Origin: UBA8919 sp041658185
Lineage (GTDB): Bacteria > Elusimicrobiota > UBA8919
Length of the DNA: 64,000 nucleotides
Assembly (NCBI GenBank): GCA_041658185.1
Contig: JBBAAR010000007.1
Coordinates: forward strand, 62,001-126,000
Reading direction: 5' to 3'
Part shown: positions 21,930-30,670 of the stretch, one piece after another
How positions within the stretch are numbered: position 1 is the first letter of the stretch
Layout: the number at the start of each line of letters is the position of its first letter
The notes under the pieces: generated by a model
What the model was told of the DNA's origin: nothing
What the model saw: the letters and a program-made list of their open reading frames with translations, nothing else
Databases searched by the model: none
Made by a program: the position numbers and the translations under genes

Positions 21930-22688
21930 ATGGAAAACACAATTGTGTCATTATTAGAAGATCAAATAACCTATAAAATTAAACTTATTGAAAAAGAAAA
22001 TACAGTCAAAATTGTGAAAGAAGGCAAAAGCATTGAGCCAAGATTATTTGTGTTCTTACTTTTATTATTTTTAGGTATATTATATATAATAATTTATGAA
22101 ATTTTTTGTGCCTTTGGAAATAAACCAGGTATGGATAACATTTTTTTATTCACACTTATCTTATGCGTCGCATTTTCCTTAACCATTTTCATTTGGTATA
22201 AAATCTATAAATTTTCAATTAAAGATCCGAAAGGAGTTCGAGAATATTTATTAATTGATAAAGACAAATTAGAATTCAAAAAAGGAATTTTAGAGTTAAA
22301 ACTTATAAAAAAAATCTGGATAGAATATACGGCTGGTTTAGAAACTGGTAACTCGTCATATTCAATAAAAATACAAGCACAAAATACAATAAAAAGTCAT
22401 AATAAAACCTATCATATTTTTACAGCAAGTTGTAAAGATACTGCTTTAATGATTAGTTCCATTATTTCAAAAAGACTTCCAATATCTAAATCTAATGAAG
22501 AACAAAATATAACAGAAACTGATAAAAAAACAGAAGATGTTGTAATTAAAAATAGTATTTTTAATTATATTTTTGTATTTATAATTATTATTTTTGGGCT
22601 AAATGTTATTTATAATACTAATAATATTTGGGAAAGATTTTTTACATTAGTAATAGCTATTATAGTGAGTTTATTCATCTTAATTTAG
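21930..22688 (+). CDS. AT-rich four-helix membrane protein of unknown function
   Basis: 252 residues. Hydrophobic helices at ~32-55 (LFVFLLLLFLGILYIIIYEI), ~70-93, ~208-227 (YIFVFIIIIFGLNVI) and ~235-252, with a ~110-residue soluble domain between the second and third. Base composition is richer in A+T than the neighbouring polA and coaE, suggesting recent acquisition. The frame is intact and codon use is coherent. No family recognised. Confidence 0.6.
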   Translation: MENTIVSLLEDQITYKIKLIEKENTVKIVKEGKSIEPRLFVFLLLLFLGILYIIIYEIFCAFGNKPGMDNIFLFTLILCVAFSLTIFIWYKIYKFSIKDPKGVREYLLIDKDKLEFKKGILELKLIKKIWIEYTAGLETGNSSYSIKIQAQNTIKSHNKTYHIFTASCKDTALMISSIISKRLPISKSNEEQNITETDKKTEDVVIKNSIFNYIFVFIIIIFGLNVIYNTNNIWERFFTLVIAIIVSLFILI

Positions 22689-22702
22689 CGAGAGTGCGTT
22701 GG

Positions 22703-22799
22703 GGGACAGAGTTGAAATAGTTGACTTGCGGGGCGGTGTGATATATGGACGGCATTATGGGACGGAGTTGAATTGGTTGACTTACGGTGTGGTGTGATA
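22703..22799 (+). repeat. Two imperfect 41-bp direct repeats before coaE
   Basis: Copies at 22703-22743 and 22759-22799 share GGGAC-GAGTTGAA, GGTTGACTT-type and GGTGTGGTGTGATA-like segments (about 35 of 41 positions). The second ends one base before the coaE start codon. Confidence 0.6.
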
Positions 22800-22800
22800 A

Positions 22801-23412
22801 ATGTCTAAAAGAATTAGCTGCAAACCGAAAACCGAAAACCGAAAACCGAAAATTATCGGTCTTACAGGCGGGCTCGCATCCGGGAAAACAACGGTGTTAA
22901 ACCAATTCGAAAAACTGGGAGTAAAAACAATTTCCTGCGATGAAATTGCAAAAAAAGTTTTTTATGGGACAAATGTCCCAAAAAAAATAAAAAAACTTTT
23001 TGGAACATTAAATAGAAAAAAAATTGCAAAAATAATTTTTTCGGATTTTGCAAAACGAAAGCAACTTGAAAAAATCCTTCATCCGGAAATCATTAAAGAA
23101 CTCAAAAAACAATTTTCAATTCTCAATTCTCAATTCTCAATTGTTGTAGTAGATGTTCCACTTCTGTTTGAAGTGCATCTTGAAAAAATGTTTGACAAAA
23201 TTATAGTCGTATATTGCAAAAAAAATCAACAGATAAGCCGCCTGATGAAACGGGATAAACTTACAAAATCGGAAGCAATAAAAAGAATTGCATCACAAAT
23301 GCCGATGGGCGAAAAAATAAAACTTGCCGACTTCACTATAAAAAATACGGAATCACTACGGCGGAAAAAAATAAATTCTCAGGTTAAAAAAATGCTTGAC
23401 AAAATAATTTAA
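22801..23412 (+). CDS. coaE: Dephospho-CoA kinase
   Basis: 203 residues. The P-loop GLTGGLASGKTTV is at ~20-32; a typical CoaE starts a few residues before it. The preceding ~18 residues (SCKPKTENRKPK) are four AAACCGA heptamers translated in frame. A second heptamer array (TCAATTC, 23116-23143) adds FSILNSQFSI to the middle of the protein, followed by VVVDVPLLFE, a conserved motif. RLMKRDKLTKSEAIKRI and ADFTIKN are also conserved. It catalyses the last step of coenzyme A synthesis. Function is probably retained in spite of two repeat insertions. Confidence 0.9.
   Translation: MSKRISCKPKTENRKPKIIGLTGGLASGKTTVLNQFEKLGVKTISCDEIAKKVFYGTNVPKKIKKLFGTLNRKKIAKIIFSDFAKRKQLEKILHPEIIKELKKQFSILNSQFSIVVVDVPLLFEVHLEKMFDKIIVVYCKKNQQISRLMKRDKLTKSEAIKRIASQMPMGEKIKLADFTIKNTESLRRKKINSQVKKMLDKII
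22822..22849 (+). repeat. Four perfect AAACCGA heptamers in the coaE 5' end
   Basis: AAACCGA four times without mismatch, translating to a KPKTENR heptapeptide register. Confidence 0.9.
22966..22979 (+). repeat. GGGACAAATGTCCC palindrome in coaE
   Basis: A palindrome with a GACAAATGTC core, encoding GTNVP in frame. Related copies at 40663-40677, 50697-50709 and 55263-55278. Confidence 0.6.
23116..23143 (+). repeat. TCAATTC heptamers in coaE
   Basis: TCAATTC three times, then TCAATTG. The same word family occurs in lnt (56393-56427). Confidence 0.88.
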
Positions 23413-23424
23413 TTTTTGTATAAT
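23396..23424 (+). promoter_or_regulatory. Consensus promoter for rho
   Basis: TTGACA (23396-23401), 17-bp spacer, TATAAT (23419-23424). The -35 lies in the last codons of coaE. The expected start is ~23431, giving a ~120-base leader before rho, which could host the autoregulation known for rho genes. Confidence 0.88.
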
Positions 23425-23552
23425 AGTAAAAGTTGAGGTAACTCATCCGAGTTCAAATCAAAAAATCCTATCATTAAATGAAAACCATACTAATCCGATA
23501 ATCAATGTTAAAAATTTCACATATCTATTATATTTAAGTCCGGAGGAAAAAA

Positions 23553-24824
23553 ATGGAACAGACAAACAAGACGGATATTTCTGCCTTGTCAAAAAAAAGC
23601 ATCGCAGAATTGACGGAACTGGCAAAGCAATTAAAACTTGACGACATTGCGGGACTAAAAAAACAGGAACTGGTGTTTAAGATTTTGCAGGGACAGATTA
23701 CCCAGAACGGACTTATGTTTGACGAGGGTGTACTTGAGGTCTTACCTGACGGCTTCGGTTTTTTGCGATCCCCCAATTCAAATTATCTGCCGGGCCCTGA
23801 AGATATTTACATCTCACCCTCGCAGATAAAAAAGTTTGCATTAAGAAAAGGGGATACTGTTTCCGGAGAAGTTCGGCCACCGAAAGAAAATGAAAGATTT
23901 TTGGCATTATTGAAAGTTCAAGCGGTAAATTCCGAAGACCCTGAAAAAATCAGAGAGCGTATTTTATTTGATAACTTAACCCCGCTTTACCCTCAGCAAA
24001 AAATAAATCTTGAGACAAAAAAGGATGAGATTACAACACGGCTTATGGATTTGCTCACACCTATCGGCAAAGGTCAGAGAGGACTTATCGTGTCCCCGCC
24101 GAGAGCAGGAAAAACAGTAATTCTCCAAAAAATTGCAAACTCAATAACCACCAATCATCCCGAAATTCATCTGATTGTTCTTCTTATTGACGAAAGACCT
24201 GAAGAAGTTACCGATATGCAGCGTTCCGTTAAAGCGGAGGTAATTGCATCAACATTTGACGAACCGCAGGACAGGCACATTCAGGTTGCAGAAATGGTTC
24301 TTGAAAAAGCGAAACGGCTTGTTGAACATAAAAAAGATGTTGTAATTTTACTTGATTCCATTACCCGTTTAGCACGGGCTTACAATGCGGCTCAGCCATC
24401 TTCCGGCAGGGTGCTTTCCGGCGGACTTGATTCAAACGCTCTTCAAAGACCGAAAAGATTTTTCGGTGCGGCGCGAAACATTGAAGAGGGCGGTTCTCTT
24501 ACAATAATTGCAACTTCTCTTGTTGATACCGGAAGCAAAATGGACGATGTTATTTTTGAAGAATTCAAGGGCACCGGTAATATGGAAATTCATTTAGACA
24601 GAAAACTTGCAGACAGAAGAATTTTTCCGGCAATTGACATAAACAAATCCGGAACACGAAAAGAAGAACTTTTACTTAGTCCCGAAGAATTAAACAAGGT
24701 CTGGATTTTGCGGAAAGTTTTGACGCCGCTTTCTTCCGTTGAAGTGATGGAACTTTTGACGGAAAAAGTATCCGCCACAAAATCAAACAAGGATTTTCTG
24801 AAATCAATGGAGTTTTCGCAATAA
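23553..24824 (+). CDS. rho: Transcription termination factor Rho
   Basis: 423 residues, the usual length. The N-terminal helical part (KKSIAELTELAKQLKLDDIA) leads to the RNA-binding cold-shock-like domain (GVLEVLPDGFGFLRSPNSNY, DIYISPSQIKKF). The motor domain carries GQRGLIVSPPRAGKT (P-loop), LLIDERPEEVTDM, ILLDSITRLARAYN and GGLDSNAL (Q/R loop region). The strong ribosome site GGAGG is 8 bases before ATG. It has its own promoter in the end of coaE. Hexameric helicase that ends transcription. Confidence 0.97.
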   Translation: MEQTNKTDISALSKKSIAELTELAKQLKLDDIAGLKKQELVFKILQGQITQNGLMFDEGVLEVLPDGFGFLRSPNSNYLPGPEDIYISPSQIKKFALRKGDTVSGEVRPPKENERFLALLKVQAVNSEDPEKIRERILFDNLTPLYPQQKINLETKKDEITTRLMDLLTPIGKGQRGLIVSPPRAGKTVILQKIANSITTNHPEIHLIVLLIDERPEEVTDMQRSVKAEVIASTFDEPQDRHIQVAEMVLEKAKRLVEHKKDVVILLDSITRLARAYNAAQPSSGRVLSGGLDSNALQRPKRFFGAARNIEEGGSLTIIATSLVDTGSKMDDVIFEEFKGTGNMEIHLDRKLADRRIFPAIDINKSGTRKEELLLSPEELNKVWILRKVLTPLSSVEVMELLTEKVSATKSNKDFLKSMEFSQ

Positions 24825-24827
24825 AAA

Positions 24828-25697
24828 ATGAAATTACTCAGAAAAATTTTACTTGTTGTTATTCTCCTGACTGCTTTTACTTTCAATCTTACAGCGATTT
24901 TAAAAAAACCTTCCTACGACGAACTTTTATCTATCAACTTAAAACCGCAATATTCGGATTATGAATATCTTAAACAACTTGATGAACCCGTAATTTTAAA
25001 TCATACCGTTAAAAAAAATGAGGACATAAATACAATCGCAGCAAAATACGGCACGGATGTTTCCACCATTAGAGGAATAAATAATCTTGAATATGTAATT
25101 CTTAAACCCGAACAGAAAATTTTTGTAATAAATAAAAGAGGGCACATTCACACGGTAAAAACCGGCGAAACGATTGAAACGATTGCAAAAAAATATAAAA
25201 TTAATGACGAAACAATTTTATTGGCAAACGGTTTTGAGGATTTTGAAGAACCCATTGTGGGGGATAAAATTTTTATTCCGGGCATCATAATTCACTTCGC
25301 CGATTTTCTATGGCCCGTGCTAAATTACCGGATTACAAGCAGATTTGGTTTAAGAAGACATCCCATTTTCAGAGACAGAAGATTTCACGAAGGTTTGGAT
25401 TTGGCAAGGTGGTACGGTGCGCCGATAAGAGCATCTTCCGACGGTAAAATTATATTCGCCGGCCGGAAGGCAGGTTATGGAAAAACAATAACTATAATAC
25501 ATAAAAACGGATTTTCAACAAAGTATGGTCATCTTCGTTCTTATCTTGTAAAAAAAGGACAGTTTGTAAAAGCGGGGCAAATTATAGGTTCAATGGGTTC
25601 AACAGGATATTCAACTGGACCGCATCTTCATTTTGAAGTAAGGAAATATAACAGACCTGTAAATCCGTTAAAATATTTGGGAAAATATTTTTCTTGA
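24828..25697 (+). CDS. Exported M23 (LytM) endopeptidase with two LysM domains
   Basis: 289 residues. N-terminal hydrophobic segment, LysM 1 at ~63-104 (HTVKKNEDINTIAAKYGTD), LysM 2 at ~107-152 (HTVKTGETIETIAKKYKIN) and the M23 domain at ~165-285. Zinc ligands are in RRFHEGLD, where His and Asp are kept, and HLHFE, with GSTGYSTGPHLHFEV typical of the family. It would cleave peptide cross-links of peptidoglycan, or act as a division activator. Starts 3 bp after rho. Confidence 0.9.
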   Translation: MKLLRKILLVVILLTAFTFNLTAILKKPSYDELLSINLKPQYSDYEYLKQLDEPVILNHTVKKNEDINTIAAKYGTDVSTIRGINNLEYVILKPEQKIFVINKRGHIHTVKTGETIETIAKKYKINDETILLANGFEDFEEPIVGDKIFIPGIIIHFADFLWPVLNYRITSRFGLRRHPIFRDRRFHEGLDLARWYGAPIRASSDGKIIFAGRKAGYGKTITIIHKNGFSTKYGHLRSYLVKKGQFVKAGQIIGSMGSTGYSTGPHLHFEVRKYNRPVNPLKYLGKYFS

Positions 25698-25721
25698 CTT
25701 TTAGAATTATTTTTATATAAT
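25694..25721 (+). promoter_or_regulatory. Promoter for rpmE
   Basis: TTGACT (25694-25699), 16-bp spacer, TATAAT (25716-25721). The -35 overlaps the stop of the peptidase gene. Leader of ~25 bases. Confidence 0.75.
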
Positions 25722-25753
25722 AAACAAAGTTTACAAAAAGTGAGGTATAAAAA

Positions 25754-26125
25754 ATGAGAGAAGGAATTCATCCGAATTATGTGGAATGTAAGGTTACCTG
25801 TGCCTGCGGAAATAGTTTTATCACAAGGACAACAAAACCGGAGATAAAATTAGACATCTGTTCAAAATGTCATCCATTTTTTACCGGCAAACAGAAATTG
25901 GTTGATACTGCCGGCAGGGTGGATAAATTTTTATCAAAGTATTCAACAACCGGCGGTAAAACCATAAAACGCAAACCTAAAACGGTAGTAATGAAAATTA
26001 AACCGCTTAAAAAAATCAAAAAAGCAGTTCCAAAACACATACCTAAAAAGGATTTTGATAGAAAATCAGATATGCCGCGAAGTGCTAAAAAAGAAACGAA
26101 ACCAAAAGATACGGTAGAGAAGTAG
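25754..26125 (+). CDS. rpmE: Ribosomal protein bL31 with long basic C-terminal extension
   Basis: 123 residues against a usual ~66-85. The N-terminal domain has MREGIHPNYVECKVTCACGN and the four zinc cysteines (CACG and CSKC), with HPFFTGKQKLVDTAGRVDKF typical of bL31. Residues ~75-123 are a lysine/proline-rich tail (KPLKKIKKAVPKHIPKK). The tail may contact RNA; it could also be a lineage-specific decoration. Followed by a terminator. Confidence 0.93.
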   Translation: MREGIHPNYVECKVTCACGNSFITRTTKPEIKLDICSKCHPFFTGKQKLVDTAGRVDKFLSKYSTTGGKTIKRKPKTVVMKIKPLKKIKKAVPKHIPKKDFDRKSDMPRSAKKETKPKDTVEK

Positions 26126-26146
26126 ATACTTTATAAAAAAATTTGT

Positions 26147-26190
26147 AAGGCAAAGTTATTCTTAAAAAGGGATTCTTTGCCTTTTCAATT
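26147..26190 (+). terminator. Rho-independent terminator after rpmE
   Basis: AAGGCAAAG (26147-26155) pairs with CTTTGCCTT (26175-26183), followed by TTCAATTTTATT. The 9-bp stem is perfect. Confidence 0.75.
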
Positions 26191-26214
26191 TTATTGCAGG
26201 GTTTAATATCCTTT

Positions 26215-27261
26215 ATGATTATTGAAAAATTAAGAAATATTGAAAAGGAATATGCGGATATAGAAAAATCGCTATCAGATTCTTTGATAAATTACGATTC
26301 CACAAAACTTCGCGAATTATCAAAAAAAAGAAAAGAGTTATATCCTTTTATAGAAAAATTCAATAATTATAAAAAGATTGAAATAGAAATATCTCACCTT
26401 GATGAAATTTTAAAAACAGACGATTTGGAAATGGCAGAACTTGCTAAGTTAGAACTTTCTGAACTTGAAAATAAAAAAAAGATGCTTACTGCTGAACTTG
26501 AAGAACTCTTAAAACCAAAAGACCCTCTCGATAAAAAAAATATCATTATTGAAATACGGGCGGCAGCAGGTGGCGACGAGTCAGCACTTTTTGTTTCAGA
26601 GTTATACAGAATGTACACACGATATGCTCAATCAAAAAGTTTTAAGACGGAAGTTCTATATTTAAACTCAACCGGAATAGGCGGCACAAAAGAAATTATT
26701 TTTACTGTTGAAGGTGTCGGTGCTTACGGATTTTTAAAATATGAAAGCGGAACACACCGTGTCCAGCGGGTTCCGGAAACCGAGGCATCCGGGCGGGTTC
26801 ACACATCAACCGTTACCGTCGCTATTCTTGTTGAGCCGGAAGATGTTGATGTTGAAATAAATTCCAACGACTTGCGGATTGATACTTATCGTGCAGGCGG
26901 ACACGGAGGACAGTATCTTCAAAAAACTGATTCGGCGGTAAGAATTACACATATTCCGACCAATACCGTTGTGGCATGTCAGGACGAAAGGTCGCAGTTA
27001 AAAAATAAATTAAAAGCGATGAAAATACTTAAAGCCCGAATATATGATGTAATAAAAAATCAGCGGCAGCAGAAAGTTGCCGATGAAAGAAAAAAACAGG
27101 TCGGAACGGGTGACAGAAGCGAAAAAATCAGAACATATAATTTCCCGCAAGATAGAATCACCGACCATCGCATTAACGAAAATTTTCACAACATATCAAC
27201 AATAATGGACGGTAATTTAGATGGTATAGTTGAAAAATTCAAAAAGGCGGAGTTCTTATGA
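26215..27261 (+). CDS. prfA: Peptide chain release factor 1
   Basis: 348 residues from ATG 26215; a TTG seven codons upstream is in the terminator region and less likely. The codon-recognition motif is PET in QRVPETEASGRVHTS, the PxT class of RF1. The catalytic GGQ is in RAGGHGGQYLQKTDSAVRIT; the common RF1 form is GAGGQHVNKTDS, so the residues around GGQ differ. prmC, the enzyme that methylates this Gln, overlaps the end by 4 bp. Recognises UAA and UAG. Confidence 0.96.
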   Translation: MIIEKLRNIEKEYADIEKSLSDSLINYDSTKLRELSKKRKELYPFIEKFNNYKKIEIEISHLDEILKTDDLEMAELAKLELSELENKKKMLTAELEELLKPKDPLDKKNIIIEIRAAAGGDESALFVSELYRMYTRYAQSKSFKTEVLYLNSTGIGGTKEIIFTVEGVGAYGFLKYESGTHRVQRVPETEASGRVHTSTVTVAILVEPEDVDVEINSNDLRIDTYRAGGHGGQYLQKTDSAVRITHIPTNTVVACQDERSQLKNKLKAMKILKARIYDVIKNQRQQKVADERKKQVGTGDRSEKIRTYNFPQDRITDHRINENFHNISTIMDGNLDGIVEKFKKAEFL

Positions 27262-28103
27262 ATCCGACAGAACTTTTTAATTACGGAAAGGGACAATTGG
27301 GCGAAAAAAAATTAAATGATGCAAAAATATTACTGGAACACTGCCTAAAATTAGAACCGTCTGAATTTTATTTTTCCGAAAAAAATATAAAAACCTGTGA
27401 AAAAAATTCATATCAAAAATTGTTGAATAAAAGAATGAAGGGACTGCCTACGGCTTACATTACCGGCGAGACGGAGTTCATGGGACTTAAATTTTATGTC
27501 AATAAAAATGTTCTTATTCCGCGGCAGGAAACCGAAAATCTGGTTGAAGAAGCAATTAAACTACTTACCAATTATCGCAGGATAAATCCTGCGACTACAC
27601 CGCTTACCATATTGGATATTGGAACCGGATCCGGAAACATAGCAGTTTCTCTCGCAAAACATATTTCAAACGCGAAAATAATTGCAACTGATATTTCCAA
27701 AGAAGCACTGCGTGTTGCTAAAAAAAATGCAAAATTAAACGGCGTTTCGGATAAAATAATTTTTTTACAAAGTGACTTATTCTACCCTCTAACCTCTTTT
27801 GATTTAATCGTTTCTAATCCGCCTTACATAAAAAGTTCGGAAATAAAAAAATTGCAGAAAGAAATACAGCACGAACCTAAAATTGCACTTGATGGAGGAA
27901 AAAACGGACTGAACTTTTACAAAAAAATTGTTCCAATGAGCAGGAAACTTCTAAAAAAAAACGGGTTTCTTATGTTTGAAATAGGGTATCACCATTCGCA
28001 AAAAATAAAAAAAATGATGAAAGCGGAAAAATTCAAAAACATAAAAGTAGTAAATGATTATTCTACTTTGGAAAGAGTGATTTATGGACAAAATAGTAAT
28101 TAA
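27258..28103 (+). CDS. prmC: Release factor glutamine methyltransferase
   Basis: 281 residues. Motif I LDIGTGSGNIAVSLAK, and the catalytic NPPY in FDLIVSNPPYIKSSE; LIPRQETENLVEEAI is typical of PrmC. An in-frame 18-bp palindrome with a CTACA flank (27576-27599) adds about RRINPATT in the linker before motif I. It methylates the GGQ glutamine of RF1 and RF2, both encoded in this window. Overlaps prfA and murA. Confidence 0.95.
   Translation: MNPTELFNYGKGQLGEKKLNDAKILLEHCLKLEPSEFYFSEKNIKTCEKNSYQKLLNKRMKGLPTAYITGETEFMGLKFYVNKNVLIPRQETENLVEEAIKLLTNYRRINPATTPLTILDIGTGSGNIAVSLAKHISNAKIIATDISKEALRVAKKNAKLNGVSDKIIFLQSDLFYPLTSFDLIVSNPPYIKSSEIKKLQKEIQHEPKIALDGGKNGLNFYKKIVPMSRKLLKKNGFLMFEIGYHHSQKIKKMMKAEKFKNIKVVNDYSTLERVIYGQNSN
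27576..27599 (+). repeat. CGCAGGATAAATCCTGCG palindrome with CTACA flank, in prmC
   Basis: 18-bp palindrome at 27576-27593 followed by ACTACA; inserted in frame. Same plan as 56618-56641 in lnt. Confidence 0.75.
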
Positions 28104-29343
28104 CGGCGGTAAGAGGTTGTGCGGTGATGTTAAAATAAGCGGGTCAAAAAATGCCGCGCTACCGATACTTATAGCCACACTTCTTACCGACAGTAAATGT
28201 GTTATTGACAATGTGCCGGAACTTGAGGATATAAATACCGTTGTCGCACTGTTAAAACATCTCGGTAAAAAAATAAAGAAAGAAAAAAATACGATAACAA
28301 TAACAGGCAACGGCAAATTGCAAACTGATGCCCCGTATAAACTTGTAAGCAAAATGAGAGCATCTGTCCTGGTAGCGGGTCCCCTTCTGGCGAGATTTAA
28401 AAAAGCCGAAATACCGCTTCCCGGAGGTTGTGCTATCGGGATACGACCCATAAATATACATCTTGACGGTTTAGCAAAATTAGGAGCAAAATATTTTGTA
28501 TCCGGCGGAAATGTTAAAATTACAGCGAAAAAATTAAAAGGAACTCAAATTGTTCTTGATTTTCCGTCTGTCGGTGCAACCGAAAATCTTTTGATGACCG
28601 CAACAGTAATTTCCGGAAAAACTACAATAAAAAATGCCGCTACTGAACCTGAGATAACCGACTTAGCAAATTATCTTGTAAAAATGGGGGCAGATATAAA
28701 AGGAATAGGAAGTAAAACTTTGGAAATCAAAGGCGTAAGAAAACTAACGGGTTGTTCGGAAGGTTATAAAATTATACCGGACAGAATTGAAACAGGAACA
28801 TTTATCATAGCATCTTCTATAACATCAGGCGATATAAAAATATCTAATGCTATTTTTGAACACAATGAATCGCTGATTGAAAAGATAAAACTTGCCGGCA
28901 TAAAAATATCAACAGTAAATAAAATTTTACGAGTTACGGGTTCAAGAAAAATAAAATCCGTAGATGCTGAAACGCAGGTATATCCCGGATTTGCAACTGA
29001 TTTACAACCGCTGTGGATGGCATTGATGTCAATCGCTTCAGGCGAAAGCATTATTACTGAGACCATTTTTGAAAATCGGCTTCAGGCGGTAGCAGAGTTT
29101 ATCAAAATGGGAGCGGATATAAAAATAAAAGGAAATACGGCAATTGTCAAAGGCGTTAAAAATCTTACCGGAGCAAAAGTTGTCGCATCCGATTTAAGGG
29201 CAGCAGCCGCACTTATACTTGCCGGACTTTCTGCAAAAGGAAGAACCGAAATTACCGGTCTTGAATATCTTGACCGCGGATATGAAAACATCGTTAGAAA
29301 ATTGAAAAAACTTGGTGCTGACATAAAACGGGTTGATAATTAA
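28084..29343 (+). CDS. murA: UDP-N-acetylglucosamine 1-carboxyvinyltransferase
   Basis: 419 residues, normal length. GGKRLCGDVKISGSKNAALP at the N-terminus is diagnostic. The catalytic Cys is in LPGGCAIGIRPINIH, so the enzyme should be fosfomycin-sensitive in principle. FPSVGATENLLM and PDRIETGTFI are also conserved. First committed step of peptidoglycan synthesis. Overlaps prmC by 20 bp. Its 3' end contains the -35 box of the his operon promoter. Confidence 0.97.
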   Translation: MDKIVINGGKRLCGDVKISGSKNAALPILIATLLTDSKCVIDNVPELEDINTVVALLKHLGKKIKKEKNTITITGNGKLQTDAPYKLVSKMRASVLVAGPLLARFKKAEIPLPGGCAIGIRPINIHLDGLAKLGAKYFVSGGNVKITAKKLKGTQIVLDFPSVGATENLLMTATVISGKTTIKNAATEPEITDLANYLVKMGADIKGIGSKTLEIKGVRKLTGCSEGYKIIPDRIETGTFIIASSITSGDIKISNAIFEHNESLIEKIKLAGIKISTVNKILRVTGSRKIKSVDAETQVYPGFATDLQPLWMALMSIASGESIITETIFENRLQAVAEFIKMGADIKIKGNTAIVKGVKNLTGAKVVASDLRAAAALILAGLSAKGRTEITGLEYLDRGYENIVRKLKKLGADIKRVDN

Positions 29344-29361
29344 GGTAAAATTTAATATACT
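29333..29361 (+). promoter_or_regulatory. Promoter of the his-lepB-trp run, leaderless arrangement
   Basis: TTGATA (29333-29338), 17-bp spacer, TATACT (29356-29361). ATG 29370 begins 8 bases after the -10 box, so transcription should start at or next to the start codon. No ribosome site precedes ATG. Confidence 0.75.
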
Positions 29362-29369
29362 TGCACTAT

Positions 29370-30518
29370 ATGGTTAATATCGTAAAAAACGTAATTGACA
29401 GAGTAAGAATTGAGGGGGACGATGCCATTTCATATTTCACAAAAAAATATGACGGCATTGAACTTTCGCCGAATGATTTCAAGATTTCTGAAAAGGAAAT
29501 TGACAATGCTGTAGCAAATGCCGATAAAGATTTTTTAAGTGCTGTTAAACAGGTAAAAAAAAATATAGAAATTTTTCAAAAGAAAATACTCCCGAAATCC
29601 ACCGTTATTAAAAAAAACGGAATAATACTTAAACATATTTTTAATCCGATAGAAAAGGTAGGAATTTATGTCCCGGGCGGAAGATTTTCTTATCCTTCTA
29701 CGATTTTGATGACGGCGATTCCGGCAAAAATCGCGGGGGTTAAAAAAATTGTTGTGGTTAGTCCGCCGAAAAATTTGACAAAAGAGGTCATTGCGACGGC
29801 AAAAATTTGCGGCGTTGATGAAATTTACCGGGTCGGCGGAGTTCAGGCGATTGCTGCACTTGCTTACGGAACAAAAACGATTCCTAAAGTTGATAAAATT
29901 GTAGGTCCCGGCAATGTTTTTGTAACTTTGGCAAAAAGGCAGGTCTTCGGCGATGTCGGTATTGATATGCTTGCAGGTCCGTCGGAAGTTTTGATAATCG
30001 CAGACGACACTGCAAATCCGGATTTTATTATTTCCGACTTAACTGCACAATGTGAACATGATAAAAACGCAAGAGCGACGTTGATTTCGGTCTCGGGAAA
30101 ACTATCAAAAATTGTAAAAAATAAAATATCTAAATACAAAACACAAATAAAAATTATCCGGGTAAAAAATATAGAGCAGGCAATAAAAATCGCAAACGAA
30201 GTTGCACCCGAACATATTGAAATTATGACAAAAAATGCCGATAATGTTTCGCGAAAAATCAGAAATGCCGGGGCGGTATTTATTGGAAATTATTCGCCTG
30301 TTGCAGTCGGAGATTATTTTGCAGGACCGAGCCACGTTTTACCGACAAACGGCACTTCAAGATTTTCAGCGGGTTTGTCCGTCTATGACTTTCTTAAATC
30401 ATCGTCGGTTATCAGGTATGAAAAATCGGCATTAAAAAAAGCGGCAAAAGAAATAATGAAACTTGCCCAAATGGAAGGATTGTTTGAACACGCAAAATCA
30501 ATTAAAATAAGAAAATGA
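29370..30518 (+). CDS. hisD: Histidinol dehydrogenase
   Basis: 382 residues from ATG 29370, preferred over TTG 29361 because the -10 box TATACT overlaps that codon. Somewhat shorter than the usual ~430, with a short N-terminus. Conserved segments: VGIYVPGGRFSYPSTILMT, KIVGPGNVFVTLAKR, DMLAGPSEVLIIAD, SDLTAQCEHD (zinc-binding Gln/His region) and HVLPTNGTSRF. Catalyses the last two oxidations of histidine synthesis. First gene of the run. Confidence 0.95.
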   Translation: MVNIVKNVIDRVRIEGDDAISYFTKKYDGIELSPNDFKISEKEIDNAVANADKDFLSAVKQVKKNIEIFQKKILPKSTVIKKNGIILKHIFNPIEKVGIYVPGGRFSYPSTILMTAIPAKIAGVKKIVVVSPPKNLTKEVIATAKICGVDEIYRVGGVQAIAALAYGTKTIPKVDKIVGPGNVFVTLAKRQVFGDVGIDMLAGPSEVLIIADDTANPDFIISDLTAQCEHDKNARATLISVSGKLSKIVKNKISKYKTQIKIIRVKNIEQAIKIANEVAPEHIEIMTKNADNVSRKIRNAGAVFIGNYSPVAVGDYFAGPSHVLPTNGTSRFSAGLSVYDFLKSSSVIRYEKSALKKAAKEIMKLAQMEGLFEHAKSIKIRK

Positions 30519-30670
30519 CCGTTGACTTAACTAATCGGGAGATAGAACTACTTTTGATACTTATTGAAGAAGCGACAAAAGGCAAATTTTCACTTGCCGG
30601 AGAGAGCATTTTAACCGACGAAGAAGAAAAAATAATTAAAAAACTTAAGAAAGCACTGGAGGAAAAGTGA
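30515..30670 (+). CDS. Small conserved-looking 51-residue protein between hisD and hisB
   Basis: ATG 30515 overlaps the hisD stop (ATGA) and its TGA overlaps the GTG start of hisB (GTGA), so it is perfectly embedded in the operon. The product starts MTVDLTNREIELLLILIEEA, is mostly helical and acidic/lysine-rich, and ends LKKALEEK. Coupling on both sides argues for real translation. A small helical protein or regulator; no family recognised. Confidence 0.6.
   Translation: MTVDLTNREIELLLILIEEATKGKFSLAGESILTDEEEKIIKKLKKALEEK

Noticed and set aside
23431..23552. Known RNA element in the rho leader
   Set aside because: The leader is long, but I see no strong stem or recognisable motif beyond the ribosome site.
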